A stretch of DNA of 64,000 nt from Streptomyces sp. A2-16 (lineage in GTDB: Bacteria; Actinomycetota; Actinomycetes; Streptomycetales; Streptomycetaceae). The stretch lies in assembly GCF_018128905.1 (NCBI RefSeq), contig NZ_CP063808.1:1054001-1118000 (forward strand). The letters run 5' to 3'. The translations under genes and the position numbers were made by a program. Below, one piece after another: positions 16,162 to 26,689 of the stretch (its first letter is position 1; every line of letters starts with the position of its first letter). Under the pieces are notes generated by a model. That model worked only from the letters and a program-made list of their open reading frames with translations. It ran no database searches and was not told the DNA's origin.

Positions 16162-16285
16162 AAAGTGACCTTAGGGGAGGTGGTGGGAGGCGGGCCGCCT
16201 CCGGACGAGCTCTTACTGATCTCTAAGCTGTCCGCCGGACACACGCACACCAGGCCCACGGCCTGACCAAGGGGGAGACACGGAC

Positions 16286-16678
16286 ATGGCGGACACACGC
16301 CGGCAACTTCGCTCGGGCACGGTCGCACTCGGTGGCGTGGGACTGCTCGCCATGGCCCTGACCGCGTGCTCCTCCGACCCCGACAAGCGCTGCGTCGACC
16401 GCGACAGCTACACCCTCGGCAAGGGCTACCAGGTCGTCGGCGACAAGAACTGCAAGTCCAGCACCTCGGTCAACGGCTCCTACTACTACGGCGGCAAGAA
16501 GAAGGGCGGCTGGATCTCGGGCGGCTCCTTCACCAAGAAGTCCGGCAAGGGATCCGGCAGTTCGTCGAGCAGCTCCGGCGGCAGCGGAAGCGGTGTCGAC
16601 CGCGGCGGCTTCGGCAGCGGAGGCAGTGGCGACGGCGGAGGCGACGGCGGTACCGGCAAGGGAAGCTCCGGCGGCTGA
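16286..16678 (+). CDS. Small Gly/Ser-rich lipoprotein, YgiB-like position
   Basis: This is a 130-residue secreted lipoprotein with lipobox ALTAC (Cys about residue 28). A short Cys-containing region follows (KRCVDRDSY and GDKNCKSS), then YYYGGKKKGGW and a long tail of Gly and Ser. The tail looks disordered and surface-exposed. It is followed after 12 bases by a glutathionylspermidine-synthase-like ATP-grasp gene. In enterobacteria a DUF1190 protein (YgiB) pairs with the same enzyme family (YgiC), and the two Cys plus Gly-rich tail fit a distant DUF1190 relative. That link is by gene order and general features rather than clear sequence match. Confidence 0.75.
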   Translation: MADTRRQLRSGTVALGGVGLLAMALTACSSDPDKRCVDRDSYTLGKGYQVVGDKNCKSSTSVNGSYYYGGKKKGGWISGGSFTKKSGKGSGSSSSSSGGSGSGVDRGGFGSGGSGDGGGDGGTGKGSSGG

Positions 16679-16690
16679 CGGCCGAACACC

Positions 16691-17875
16691 ATGCGCCGAC
16701 ACACCATCACCCCCCGCCCCGGCTGGCAGCAGACCGTCGAAGCCCAGGGACTCGTCTACCCGCTCACCCGCCACCCCGACGACTCCCTGCACCCCTACTG
16801 GGACGAGAGCGCCTACTACTCCTTCACCCTCCCCGAGGTGGAGGCGCTGGAGGAGGTCGTCGAGAACCTGCACCGCATGTGCCTGGCGGCCGCCGACCAC
16901 ATCGTCACCACGAACCGCTTCGCCGACCTCGGCATCACCGACCCGCGCGTGGCCGAGGCGGTTGCCGAGTCCTGGCACCGGCGCGCCGAACTCCCCTCCG
17001 TCTACGGCCGCTTCGACCTCCGCCACGACGGCGACGGCCCGGCCAAGCTGCTGGAGTACAACGCCGACACGCCCACGTCCCTCGTCGAGGCCGCCTCGCC
17101 CCAGTGGTTCTGGATGGAGGAGCGCTTCCCCGGCGCCGACCAGTGGAACTCTCTCCACGAACGGCTCGTCGCCGCCTGGAAGAAACAGGCCGCCCTTCTC
17201 CCGCCCGGCAGCCCCCTCTACTTCGCCCACTCGTCCGCCGACGAACTCGGCGAGGACCTCATGACGGTCGCCTACCTCAAGGAGACCGCCGAACAGGCCG
17301 GCCTGGACACCGACTGGATCTCCATGGAGGAGATCGGCTGGGACTCCCTCTCCGGCCGCTTCGTCGACAACCAGCTCCGCTTCATCCGCAGCTGCTTCAA
17401 GCTCTACCCCTGGGAGTGGCTCACCACCGACCGCTTCGCCACCCACGTCCTCGACACCCTCGACAACGGCGGCGGCACCGGCAGCACGCTGTGGATCGAA
17501 CCCGCCTGGAAGATGCTCCTCAGCAACAAGGCACTCCTCGCGATCCTCTGGGAGCTGTACCCGGACCACCCGAACCTCCTCCCCACCTATCTCGACGGCC
17601 CCCGGCACCTGGCGACGACGACCGGGTACGTCGCCAAGCCGCTGCTCGGCCGCGAAGGAGCCGGGGTGACGGTCCACGAACCCGGCACCGATGCCACGGT
17701 CCGCGAAGAGGCCTGCTGCTACCAGGAACTGGCCCCCCTGCCCGACTTCGACGGCAACCACGTCGTCCTCGGTGCCTGGGTCGTGGAGGACGAGTCGGCG
17801 GGCCTCGGCATCCGGGAGTCTTCCGGCCTGATCACCGACGAGTACGCGCGGTTCCTGCCGCATGTGATCCTCTGA
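16691..17875 (+). CDS. Glutathionylspermidine synthase family ATP-grasp protein (YgiC-like)
   Basis: This 394-residue ATP-grasp ligase of the GSP_synth family shows the family hallmarks: YWDESAYYSF near the N-terminus, LLEYNADTPTSLVEAA, the FVDNQLRFIRSCFKLYPWEW block, WIEPAWKMLLSNKALL, and the nucleotide-binding YVAKPLLGREGAGV. It should form an amide bond at the cost of ATP. Streptomyces make mycothiol rather than glutathione, so glutathionylspermidine is not the expected product; a peptide or polyamine conjugate is more likely. It pairs with the lipoprotein gene just upstream, as ygiC does with ygiB. The amidase half of bifunctional GspS is absent, as in YgiC. Confidence 0.9.
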   Translation: MRRHTITPRPGWQQTVEAQGLVYPLTRHPDDSLHPYWDESAYYSFTLPEVEALEEVVENLHRMCLAAADHIVTTNRFADLGITDPRVAEAVAESWHRRAELPSVYGRFDLRHDGDGPAKLLEYNADTPTSLVEAASPQWFWMEERFPGADQWNSLHERLVAAWKKQAALLPPGSPLYFAHSSADELGEDLMTVAYLKETAEQAGLDTDWISMEEIGWDSLSGRFVDNQLRFIRSCFKLYPWEWLTTDRFATHVLDTLDNGGGTGSTLWIEPAWKMLLSNKALLAILWELYPDHPNLLPTYLDGPRHLATTTGYVAKPLLGREGAGVTVHEPGTDATVREEACCYQELAPLPDFDGNHVVLGAWVVEDESAGLGIRESSGLITDEYARFLPHVIL

Positions 17876-18201
17876 GGGGGCCGAGGCGGGGCGGTCGACA
17901 TGGGCTGGGCTGCGTCAATGCGGGCTGCGTTGACGCAGGTGGGCCGGTGGCCTGCTCGGGGCGGGGCGGCCGGGGTGTCCTACGAGCTGTTGCCGACCAC
18001 ATGCAGGCGTAGGCGCCCGTCGAAAACACGTTGTCGCGTCCCGCTCGACCGCGTTACGGTCGCCGCACTCTGACGCACTCGCTCTCTTGAACCAACGCCG
18101 CAGAACGGGAGCAGGTCCGCGCACAGCGCGCGGCACCACGGAGGGGCGGCACAGGATCCGGCCGACCGGCGGATCCCGCACGCCCTCCGGAGGACTCTCC
18201 C
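17876..18201. other. 326-base gap between ATP-grasp gene and LLM oxidoreductase
   Basis: No convincing gene is present. The left part holds the hairpin listed at 17910-17938. The right part ends in a clear ribosome binding site (GGAGG about ten bases before the ATG at 18202). Overlapping open frames here lack the codon bias of the neighbours. A promoter for the oxidoreductase gene should lie between about 18040 and 18180; no strong consensus box was seen. Confidence 0.5.
17910..17938. terminator. Probable terminator hairpin
   Basis: A perfect 9-bp inverted repeat (CTGCGTCAA at 17910-17918, TTGACGCAG at 17930-17938) with an 11-base loop lies 35 bases past the ATP-grasp stop. There is no T-run, which is usual for Streptomyces terminators. 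The symmetry could instead be an operator. Confidence 0.5.
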
Positions 18202-19053
18202 ATGAACATCGGCCTCGGCCTCCCCATCGACGACCCCGCCCAGCTGCTCACCTGGGCCCGGCGCGCCGACGCGGGCCTCTTCAGCACCCTCGGCCTGCTC
18301 GACCGCCTCGTCTACGACAACCCCGAGCCCCTCGTCACCCTCGCGACCCTCGCCGGCGCCACCTCCCGCATCCGCGTCCAGACCGAGGTGCTGATCGCGC
18401 CCCTGCACAACACCGCCCTGCTCGCCAAGCAGGCCGCGACTCTCGACCGCCTTTCCGGCGGCCGCTTCACCCTCGGCATCGGTGTCGGAGGCCGTGAGGA
18501 CGACTGCCTGGCCGCCGGCATCGACCTCCACCGCCGAGGCCGCCGCCTCGACGAACAGCTGACTCTGCTGCGCCGCACCTGGTCCGGCGAACCGTACGGC
18601 GAGGGCGTCGGCCCCATTGGCCCCGCCCCCGCCACCCCCGGCGGCCCCGAGGTGCTGTTCGGCGGCTTCGCTCCCGCCGCCCTCGAACGCGTCGGCCGCT
18701 TCGGCGACGGCTTCCTCGGCGCCGCCCTGCCGCCCTCCTTCATGTCCAAGCTGTTCCGCGACGCCGAAGCCGCCTGGCAGAAACACGACCGCCCCGGCCG
18801 CCCGCGCCTGGTCGCCCAGGCGAACGTCGCTCTCGGCCCGGACAGCACCCTGGAAGGGGCCCGCCGCAATCTTCGCGACTACTACGCCTTCAGCGGCCAC
18901 GTCGCCTCCATGGAGGCCGGCCTGCTCACCGCACCGCGGCAGATCCGCGAGGCCGCCGACGCCTACTTCGGCATCGGCGCCGACGAGGTGATGCTCTACT
19001 GCTGGGCCTCGGACACCGACCAGATCGACCGCCTGGCCGACACACTGTTCTGA
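18202..19053 (+). CDS. LLM class flavin-dependent oxidoreductase
   Basis: This 283-residue protein is of the luciferase-like monooxygenase superfamily. It begins MNIGLGLPIDDPAQL and shows the typical blocks: LVTLATLAGATSRIRVQTEV, NTALLAKQAATLDRLSGGRF with LGIGVG, and PEVLFGGFAPAALERVGRFGDGF. These enzymes use FMN or F420; the sequence does not decide between them. It is shorter than most F420-dependent members (about 330 residues), mainly in the C-terminal part. A strong GGAGG precedes the ATG. It stands alone between two probable terminators. Confidence 0.9.
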   Translation: MNIGLGLPIDDPAQLLTWARRADAGLFSTLGLLDRLVYDNPEPLVTLATLAGATSRIRVQTEVLIAPLHNTALLAKQAATLDRLSGGRFTLGIGVGGREDDCLAAGIDLHRRGRRLDEQLTLLRRTWSGEPYGEGVGPIGPAPATPGGPEVLFGGFAPAALERVGRFGDGFLGAALPPSFMSKLFRDAEAAWQKHDRPGRPRLVAQANVALGPDSTLEGARRNLRDYYAFSGHVASMEAGLLTAPRQIREAADAYFGIGADEVMLYCWASDTDQIDRLADTLF

Positions 19054-19068
19054 CCCTCACCGCCGCCA

Positions 19069-19109
19069 CGGCTTCGAGGTCCGGGCCCGGTGGACCGGCC
19101 TCGAAGCCG
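19069..19109. terminator. Probable terminator hairpin
   Basis: An 11-bp perfect inverted repeat (CGGCTTCGAGG at 19069-19079, CCTCGAAGCCG at 19099-19109) starts 16 bases after the oxidoreductase stop. The loop itself is GC-rich with a possible inner GGTCC/GGACC pairing. It separates the oxidoreductase from glyA. Confidence 0.75.
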
Positions 19110-19294
19110 TCGCTCGCATGGTGGACGCCACGCCGAGGCGCCTCGACGTGCCCGGTAGGCTGGCCGACAGGCCGTGACTGGCGCGCTGGGATGGGACGGA
19201 CCATCGGGGAGCGGCCTGTGAGTGACCAAGTGCCGTGCGCCTGGGCCGAACCGTGATCCGTGACCGCTTCAAGCCACGCAGCCCGGAGGCCGCC

Positions 19295-20746
19295 ATGTCA
19301 GAGCAGCAGCCCCTGTCCACCGAGTCCACGGCCTTCCGCGCCGCCCTCGACGTGATCCGCGCCGTCGAGCCGCGCGTCGCCGACGCCATCGGCCAGGAGG
19401 TCCACGACCAGCGCGAGATGCTCAAGCTGATCGCCTCCGAGAACTACGCCTCCCCGGCCACCCTCCTCGCGATGGGCAACTGGTTCAGCGACAAGTACGC
19501 CGAGGGCACCGTCGGCCGCCGCTTCTACGCCGGCTGTCGCAACGTCGACACCGTCGAGTCCCTGGCCGCCGAGCACGCCAAGGAGCTCTTCGGCGCCCGG
19601 CACGCCTACGTCCAGCCGCACTCCGGCATCGACGCCAACCTCGTCGCCTTCTGGTCCGTCCTCGCCCAGCGCGTGGAGGTCCCCGCCCTCGAGAAGGCCG
19701 GCGTCCGCCAGGTCAACGACCTCTCCGACGCCGACTGGGCCGAGCTCCGCCAGGCCTTCGGCAACCAGCGCATGCTCGGCATGTCCCTGGACGCCGGTGG
19801 CCACCTCACCCACGGCTTCCGTCCCAACATCTCCGGCAAGATGTTCGACCAGCGCTCCTACGGCACCGACCCCGCCACCGGCCTCGTCGACTACGACGCC
19901 CTGCGCGCCTCGGCCCGCGAGTTCAAGCCGATGATCATCGTCGCCGGCTACTCGGCCTACCCCCGTCTGGTGAACTTCCGGATCATGCGCGAGATCGCCG
20001 ACGAGGTCGGTGCCACGCTCATGGTCGACATGGCCCACTTCGCCGGACTCGTCGCCGGCAAGGTCCTCACCGGTGACTTCGACCCGGTCCCGCACGCCCA
20101 GATCGTCACCACCACCACCCACAAGTCCCTGCGCGGCCCGCGCGGCGGCATGGTGCTGTGCGACGACTCCCTCAAGGACCAGGTCGACCGCGGCTGCCCG
20201 ATGGTCCTCGGCGGCCCGCTCCCGCACGTCATGGCCGCCAAGGCCGTCGCCCTCGCCGAGGCCCGGCAGCCCTCCTTCCAGGACTACGCCCAGCGGATCG
20301 TCGACAACTCCCGCGCCCTGGCCGAGGGCCTGATGCGCCGCGGCGCCACCCTGGTCACCGGCGGCACCGACAACCACCTCAACCTGATCGACGTGACCTC
20401 CTCCTACGGCCTCACCGGCCGCCAGGCCGAGGCCGCACTGCTCGAGTCGGGCATCGTCACCAACCGCAACGCCATCCCGGCCGACCCGAACGGCGCCTGG
20501 TACACCTCCGGCATCCGCATCGGCACCCCCGCCCTGACCACCCGTGGTCTCGGCACCGCCGAGATGGACGAGGTCGCCGGTCTCATCGACCGGGTCCTGA
20601 CCACCACGGAGCCCGGCACCACCAGCAAGGGCGCGCCCTCCAAGGCCCAGCACATCCTGGACCCGAAGGTCGCGGAAGAGATCTCCCACCGGGCCACCGA
20701 CCTCGTGGCCGGCTTCCCGCTGTATCCGGAGGTCGACCTCGGCTGA
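19295..20746 (+). CDS. glyA: Serine hydroxymethyltransferase
   Basis: This 483-residue PLP enzyme interconverts serine and glycine with tetrahydrofolate, feeding one-carbon metabolism. Motifs are clear: [33 protein letters not shown], the PLP-lysine site [14 protein letters not shown], and the folate/substrate region [14 protein letters not shown]. It is longer than the common GlyA of about 420 residues because of an insertion around [18 protein letters not shown], a feature I associate with one of the Streptomyces copies. ATG 19295 follows GGAGG at good spacing. No glycine riboswitch was seen in the 240-base leader. The tail has a short low-complexity segment ([14 protein letters not shown]). 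Confidence 0.96.
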   Translation: MSEQQPLSTESTAFRAALDVIRAVEPRVADAIGQEVHDQREMLKLIASENYASPATLLAMGNWFSDKYAEGTVGRRFYAGCRNVDTVESLAAEHAKELFGARHAYVQPHSGIDANLVAFWSVLAQRVEVPALEKAGVRQVNDLSDADWAELRQAFGNQRMLGMSLDAGGHLTHGFRPNISGKMFDQRSYGTDPATGLVDYDALRASAREFKPMIIVAGYSAYPRLVNFRIMREIADEVGATLMVDMAHFAGLVAGKVLTGDFDPVPHAQIVTTTTHKSLRGPRGGMVLCDDSLKDQVDRGCPMVLGGPLPHVMAAKAVALAEARQPSFQDYAQRIVDNSRALAEGLMRRGATLVTGGTDNHLNLIDVTSSYGLTGRQAEAALLESGIVTNRNAIPADPNGAWYTSGIRIGTPALTTRGLGTAEMDEVAGLIDRVLTTTEPGTTSKGAPSKAQHILDPKVAEEISHRATDLVAGFPLYPEVDLG

Positions 20747-20784
20747 CCCACGTCCTCTCTTGAGTTGTCAAAGACCGGCGACTC

Positions 20785-21501
20785 CTAGAGATCGATGAGT
20801 TCCTGTCGTGGTTCATCGCGCGGCGGTCCGGCCCCTGGCCCGACCGCCGCGCGGCGTATCAGCCGCGTGCCGCCGACTCCCACGGCGAAACCCACCAGCA
20901 GCCCCGGCACCGCCCACCACGCGCCACGCACCGGGCCCCCGCCTCCCTCGTCCTGCCCCTTCCCGGCATCTCCCGCAAGGCCCGCCCGGTCCAGCTGATC
21001 GAAGACCGCCCGCGGTGCCCGATGCCAGCGAATGTCGTCGTCCTCCCGCTCCGGCGCCGGATCCGAGCGCACCCATGGTGTGCCGTCCTCCGCCAGGAAC
21101 AGCTGGTCCTGGCGAGCCAGCGCCACATCACCACCCGGCGGCGCATTCGTCTGAGGCCAGCCGCCGACCCCCGTCAGCCCCCACAGCACGGTGAACCGCA
21201 CCGGCGGATACCGGCCCTGCTCCCAGGCGTCCGACACCCGCTCCGTGTCCGGGTACATCGGCTGCAGCAGCTGCCACAGGCGCATGAAATACGCCTCGTC
21301 GGAACGCACGGCCTTCGTCAGGCCCGAGCCGCCGGCGACGACCATCGCCAGGTCGAGCCTGTCCACGTCCGCCCTCCGCGTCAGCGGTGTCGCCGCGTCG
21401 GCCGCGGGCGCCGCGAGCACGCTCACCAGCACCGCCAACGGTGCGAGCGCCGCCAACGCCCTGCGCGGCCCGGGCCGCGGTCCTGCGAGTCTGCTCCGCA
21501 C
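20785..21501 (-). CDS. Secreted, membrane-anchored protein of the ECF sigma locus
   Basis: This 238-residue protein has a signal peptide (ALAALAPLAVLVSVLAAPAADA) and an extracellular domain with several Trp residues. A C-terminal transmembrane helix (about WWAVPGLLVGFAVGVGGT) leads to a short basic cytosolic tail ending EPRQELIDL. The neighbouring gene product has the same layout and a matching tail (PRQELRDV), so they are probably paralogues. GTG 21501 was chosen because GAGGGGGAC precedes it; GTG 21564 is an alternative that overlaps the upstream stop by four bases. No known domain was recognised. It belongs to the four-gene unit led by an ECF sigma factor and may act in envelope stress or surface sensing. 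Confidence 0.72.
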   Translation of the reverse strand: MRSRLAGPRPGPRRALAALAPLAVLVSVLAAPAADAATPLTRRADVDRLDLAMVVAGGSGLTKAVRSDEAYFMRLWQLLQPMYPDTERVSDAWEQGRYPPVRFTVLWGLTGVGGWPQTNAPPGGDVALARQDQLFLAEDGTPWVRSDPAPEREDDDIRWHRAPRAVFDQLDRAGLAGDAGKGQDEGGGGPVRGAWWAVPGLLVGFAVGVGGTRLIRRAAVGPGAGPPRDEPRQELIDL

Positions 21502-21560
21502 TGTCGTCCCCCTCGATCGGCTCGGCCTCGCTGTCTTCAGCTCGCGGGCCCCTCCTTTCG

Positions 21561-22289
21561 TCACACATCACGCAGTTCCTGGCGCGGCCCCGGCTCCCCG
21601 CGCAGGCGGTCCCACGGCCTGCGCAGCGCGAACGGCCGCAGTACCAGCGTCAGCACCACCCCGGCCGCCAGACCGGGAAGCGCCCACCACCAGTCGGTGC
21701 CGTCGTCCGCCGCGGACGACGCCACCGCGGACGCCTCCGCCTCCACCGCCCCCGCGTCGCTCCCCGGCTCCTGCGCGGGCCTCGGGAAGATGGCGTGGCC
21801 CTTGCCGGAGACCTTGCCCATCACTCCCAAGTCCTTGAGCAAGGCGCGCAGTTGGGCGGGATTCTTCGTGCGGTGCCAACGGCCGTTCACCTCCGGCAGG
21901 TTTTCCGCGCTGTGTATCCACACCTCGTCCCCGTCGGCCAGCGGGAAGACCTGGTCCAGGCGCCACGGTGAAACGTCGTGCGCCATCCAAGTGACATTGA
22001 TCTGCCGGGCGGCCAGGAGATTCGCCTCCGGTGGTTTGGTGCGGATCCCCGCACCCCGAGGGCCGAGCAGCCGCTCCAACTCGCCGTACTCCTCGTCGGA
22101 GCAGTACAGCGACGCCGTCTCACCGCTCTCCGGCGAGACCACGAGCACGCTCGTCGGTCCGCCCGCCGACGCGGCAGGCGCACCCCACAGAGCCAGAGCC
22201 AGCGCCGCCGCCAACGCGCCCAGTCCCGCCGCCAGTTCACGGCAGCGGCCCTTCCAACCGCGCGCACTCCTCTTCATGCCGACCCCCAT
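21561..22289 (-). CDS. Secreted, membrane-anchored protein of the ECF sigma locus
   Basis: This 242-residue protein has a signal peptide (LAAGLGALAAALALALWG then APAASA), an extracellular domain, a C-terminal helix (WWWALPGLAAGVVLTLVL) and a cytosolic tail ending PRQELRDV. The extracellular part contains SGETASLYCSDEEYGELERL, which recalls protease-inhibitor-like SSI folds in length and opening (TSVLVVSPESG) but lacks enough cysteines for that family, so I do not assign it. It lies just downstream of a promoter nearly identical to that of the sigma gene (22334-22363), so it is a probable direct target. ATG 22289 is used; ATG 22277 is also possible. Confidence 0.75.
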   Translation of the reverse strand: MGVGMKRSARGWKGRCRELAAGLGALAAALALALWGAPAASAGGPTSVLVVSPESGETASLYCSDEEYGELERLLGPRGAGIRTKPPEANLLAARQINVTWMAHDVSPWRLDQVFPLADGDEVWIHSAENLPEVNGRWHRTKNPAQLRALLKDLGVMGKVSGKGHAIFPRPAQEPGSDAGAVEAEASAVASSAADDGTDWWWALPGLAAGVVLTLVLRPFALRRPWDRLRGEPGPRQELRDV

Positions 22290-22333
22290 CAGACGATCCC
22301 CGTGCGGCTCGTCCGCGAGCCGCGTGTCACTTC

Positions 22334-22363
22334 TGGTACACCGCCCGGCCCGGTGAGGTTCCC
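22334..22363 (-). promoter_or_regulatory. ECF-type promoter, copy 2
   Basis: On the minus strand GGGAACC (22363-22357) is followed after exactly 15 bases by GTGTACCA (22341-22334). The whole block, including flanking GTGGGAACC and CCGGGCGGTGTACCA, matches the block in front of the sigma gene. GGAAC is the usual -35 of ECF promoters. It would start a transcript about 40 bases before the ATG at 22289. Confidence 0.8.
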
Positions 22364-22375
22364 ACCCCGCTCGCA

Positions 22376-23282
22376 CTAATCCGGGGACTTCTCGGCGCCT
22401 CCGCTGCCCGGCTCGCCCAGTGAGTTCGCGATCTCCAGGGCCCGCGACTTCGACGCGATCCCCTCCAGCCGCAGCGTCACGTCCGGCATGTCCACGGCGC
22501 CCGCCCCGTGCATCCACAGCAGCGTCGGTCCGGCTGTCCGCTGCTCGCGGGTGTAGTGGGAGCCGGTCGAGTCCACCAGCCAGAAGCTCAGCAGGTGGGG
22601 TCGCGGAAACCACAGAGCCGTGTCGTCGGCCGCCCCGAGGTCCGAGGAGTCCCCGTCCAGCGACAGCCACTCCGGCTGCTCCCGCACACTCTTGGCGAAG
22701 CCGATGTCCAGACGGGCCCGATACTCGTCCAGCCGGACGGTGTGCCCCCGCTCCCGCCAGCACAGGCTCACCAGGGACCGCCCCCGCGGCTCGGCCGTCA
22801 CCGTCACCACGTCCGGAACGCCGAGCGCCGCCGGCACCAGCGGCTCGAACCCCGCCCGCCGGGCGGCCTGCGCGAGCGACACCGAGCGCCCGCAGCCGGG
22901 CACCTCGGCTCCCGGCGAGGGCACCGCCGACGGGTCGTACCGCACCTCGACCCCGCCGAAGTCGAACCAGTCCAGGACCGCCGCCCGCACCGGGGGTGTG
23001 AGCGCGAGGACCGCCAGCAGCCCGCACAGGGTCGCGGTCAGCGAACGCCAGCGCATCCGCGTCCAGCGCCGCACCGCCCGCAGCCGCTCACCGGGACCGG
23101 GCGCCTGGGCCACCGGGACCGGCAGCCGCTCGGCGAGTATCTGCTCCAGCACCCGCTCCACCATCGACTCGGACCCGCCCGCACCCGGTGCGTCCAGCGA
23201 ACGCCCGAGCGCCCGCAGCTCCTCCGGCAACCGGGACGCACGCTCACGGCCGCCTTCGCCGGCGCCCTCACCGCCGTAGGAC

Positions 23283-23296
<14 letters not shown>
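22376..23296 (-). CDS. Probable anti-sigma factor/membrane protein next to ECF sigma gene
   Basis: This 306-residue protein has a cytosolic N-terminus of about 85 residues, one transmembrane helix (WRSLTATLCGLLAVLALTPPV) and an extracytoplasmic C-terminal domain with WFDFGGVEVRYDPSAVPSPG. The topology and the place directly after the sigma gene fit an anti-sigma factor, though the His-Cys zinc motif of ZAS proteins is missing. The external part contains GYGG-free beta-rich sequence resembling DUF4367-type domains of Firmicutes anti-sigma proteins, a weak match. ATG 23296 overlaps the sigma gene end by 14 bases, implying coupled translation and stoichiometric control. Confidence 0.78.
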
Positions 23297-24999
<1,703 letters not shown>

Positions 25000-25189
25000 T
25001 CGCCGCCGAAAGCGCCCGTCGGCACCGGTCGGCGGGCACCGGGCGCACCACCGCACACCAGCACCACCGGGCAGAGCGCTGCACATCACTACGCCTGCGC
25101 CTGCCCACAGCACAGCCGTGGCCGTACAGTCGATAGGCGGACGGCTGGGAACGAATCCGACAGGACGACAGGAACGAACAGGAGACGAC

Positions 25190-25774
25190 GTGGGGACCGT
25201 AACGATCGGTGTGTCGATCGCGGTCCCGGAGCCTCACGGCAGCCTGCTCCAGGAGCGGCGCGCGGGCTTCGGCGACGCCGCGGCTCACGGCATCCCCACC
25301 CATGTCACCCTGCTGCCGCCCACAGAGGTCGCGGACACCGCGCTGGCCGCCATCGAGGCGCACCTCACCGAGGTCGCCGCCGCGGGCCGGCCGTTCCCGA
25401 TGAAGCTGTCCGGCACCGGCACCTTCCGGCCGCTGTCACCTGTCGTGTTCGTCCAGGTCGTCCAGGGCGCAGAGGCCTGCACCTGGCTCCAGAAGCAGGT
25501 CCGTGACGCCTCGGGGCCGGTCGCGAGGGAACTCCAGTTCCCGTACCACCCGCACGTCACGGTCGCCCACGGCATCGACGAGGCGGCCATGGACCGTGCC
25601 TTCCAGGAGCTCGCCGACTTCGAGGCGGAGTGGCCGTGCACCGGCTTCGCGCTCTACGAGCAGGGCGCCGACGGGGTCTGGCGCAAGCTGCGCGAGTTCC
25701 TCTTCGGAGGGGCGGTCGTGCCGCCCCAGGCCGGCCATGTGGAGCGCGGCTCCCTGCCCACGAGCCAGCTGTAA
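25190..25774 (+). CDS. 2'-5' RNA ligase/2H phosphoesterase family protein
   Basis: This 194-residue protein has the two HxT motifs that define 2H phosphoesterases: THVTLLPP near residue 35 and HPHVTVAHG near residue 120. These histidines hydrolyse or form 2'-5' or cyclic phosphodiester bonds in RNA or nucleotide substrates. The spacing and size fit the stand-alone bacterial LigT-like group, though the physiological substrate in actinobacteria is unknown. GTG 25190 follows GGAG at ideal distance. It sits directly after trpS, an order I recall as conserved in Streptomyces. Confidence 0.9.
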   Translation: MGTVTIGVSIAVPEPHGSLLQERRAGFGDAAAHGIPTHVTLLPPTEVADTALAAIEAHLTEVAAAGRPFPMKLSGTGTFRPLSPVVFVQVVQGAEACTWLQKQVRDASGPVARELQFPYHPHVTVAHGIDEAAMDRAFQELADFEAEWPCTGFALYEQGADGVWRKLREFLFGGAVVPPQAGHVERGSLPTSQL

Positions 25775-25822
25775 CTCCTGGTACAGCCGCTGTCACCGCA
25801 GCTCCACGAGCCATACCTGTGG

Positions 25823-26578
25823 TTACAGCGGCAGCCGCCGGATCACCGCCCGCGGCGCATGACGCAACGCCGCCATCACCACCCGCAGCGCCCCCGGCAC
25901 CCACACCGTCTCGGAGCGGCGCCGCAGCCCCAGCTCGATCGCCGTCGCGACGGCCTCCGGGGTGGTCGCGAGGGGCGCTTCCTCCAGACCGGCCGTCATC
26001 CTGGAGCGCACGAACCCGGGACGGACGACCATGACGTGCACGCCCGTGCCGTGCAGCGCGTCGCCCAGCCCCTGCGCGAAGACGTCGAGGCCGGCCTTGC
26101 TGGAGCCGTAGATGAAGTTGGCGCGGCGGGCGCGCTCACCGGCGACGGAGGAGAGCACGACGAGCGAGCCGTGACCTTGGGCCTGCAACGCGCGCGCGGA
26201 CACCAGGCCGGCCGAGACCGCGCCCGTGTAGTTGGTCTGCGCGACCCGCACCGCGGCGACCGGCTCCCGCTCGTCGTGGGCCTGGTCGCCGAGGATGCCG
26301 AAGGCGAGCAGCACCATGTCGATGTCGCCCTCGGCGAACACCTTGCCGAGCACCTCCTCGTGGGACTCGGGGGCCAGCGCGTCGAAGGCGACGGTGTGGA
26401 CCTGGGCCCCCAGGGTGCGCAGGTCCGCGGCGGCCGACTCCAGGGCGGGGGAGGGGCGCCCCGCCAGCCACACCGTGCGGGTGCGGCGGACGACCAGGCG
26501 GCGGACGGTGGCCAGCGCGATCTCGGAAGTACCGCCGAGGACGAGCAGGGACTGGGGAATGCCGAAGGCGTCCTTCAC
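25823..26578 (-). CDS. dprE2: Decaprenylphospho-beta-D-erythro-pentofuranosid-2-ulose 2-reductase (DprE2)
   Basis: This 251-residue short-chain dehydrogenase is the NADH-dependent partner of DprE1; together they epimerise decaprenylphosphoryl ribose to the arabinose form. It begins KDAFGIPQSLLVLGGTSEIA, a start characteristic of DprE2, with the nucleotide site LGGTSEIALATVRRLV. The catalytic region has VVLSSVAGERARRANFIYGSSKAGLD with Ser, Tyr and Lys. The C-terminus RHAPRAVIRRLPL is basic and could touch the membrane. GTG 26578 has AAGGAG seven bases before it. A block of 8-bp repeats lies between it and the upstream dprE1. Confidence 0.94.
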   Translation of the reverse strand: MKDAFGIPQSLLVLGGTSEIALATVRRLVVRRTRTVWLAGRPSPALESAAADLRTLGAQVHTVAFDALAPESHEEVLGKVFAEGDIDMVLLAFGILGDQAHDEREPVAAVRVAQTNYTGAVSAGLVSARALQAQGHGSLVVLSSVAGERARRANFIYGSSKAGLDVFAQGLGDALHGTGVHVMVVRPGFVRSRMTAGLEEAPLATTPEAVATAIELGLRRRSETVWVPGALRVVMAALRHAPRAVIRRLPL

Positions 26579-26607
26579 GAACAGCTCCTTGGGGCCTGGG
26601 ATCTTCA

Positions 26608-26684
26608 GGGGACTCGGGGACTCGGGGACTCGGGGACTCGGGGACTCGAGGGACTCGGAGGATTCGGGCGACTCGGAGGACTCG
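26608..26684. repeat. 8-bp tandem repeat between dprE1 and dprE2
   Basis: The unit GGGGACTC is repeated perfectly five times (26608-26647) and continues as degenerate GAGGGACTC, GGAGGATTC, GGGCGACTC and GGAGGACTC units to about 26684. It lies between the dprE1 stop and the dprE2 ribosome binding site. Copy-number change would alter the spacing of the two genes in the mRNA but no coding frame. Confidence 0.9.
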
Positions 26685-26689
26685 CGGGC

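Noticed and set aside
19110..19294. Glycine riboswitch before glyA
   Set aside because: No tandem aptamer-like paired elements or conserved GGA cores could be made out in the leader.
26608..26684. Repeats considered as a CRISPR array
   Set aside because: The units are 8-9 bp and contiguous without spacers; no cas genes are in the window.
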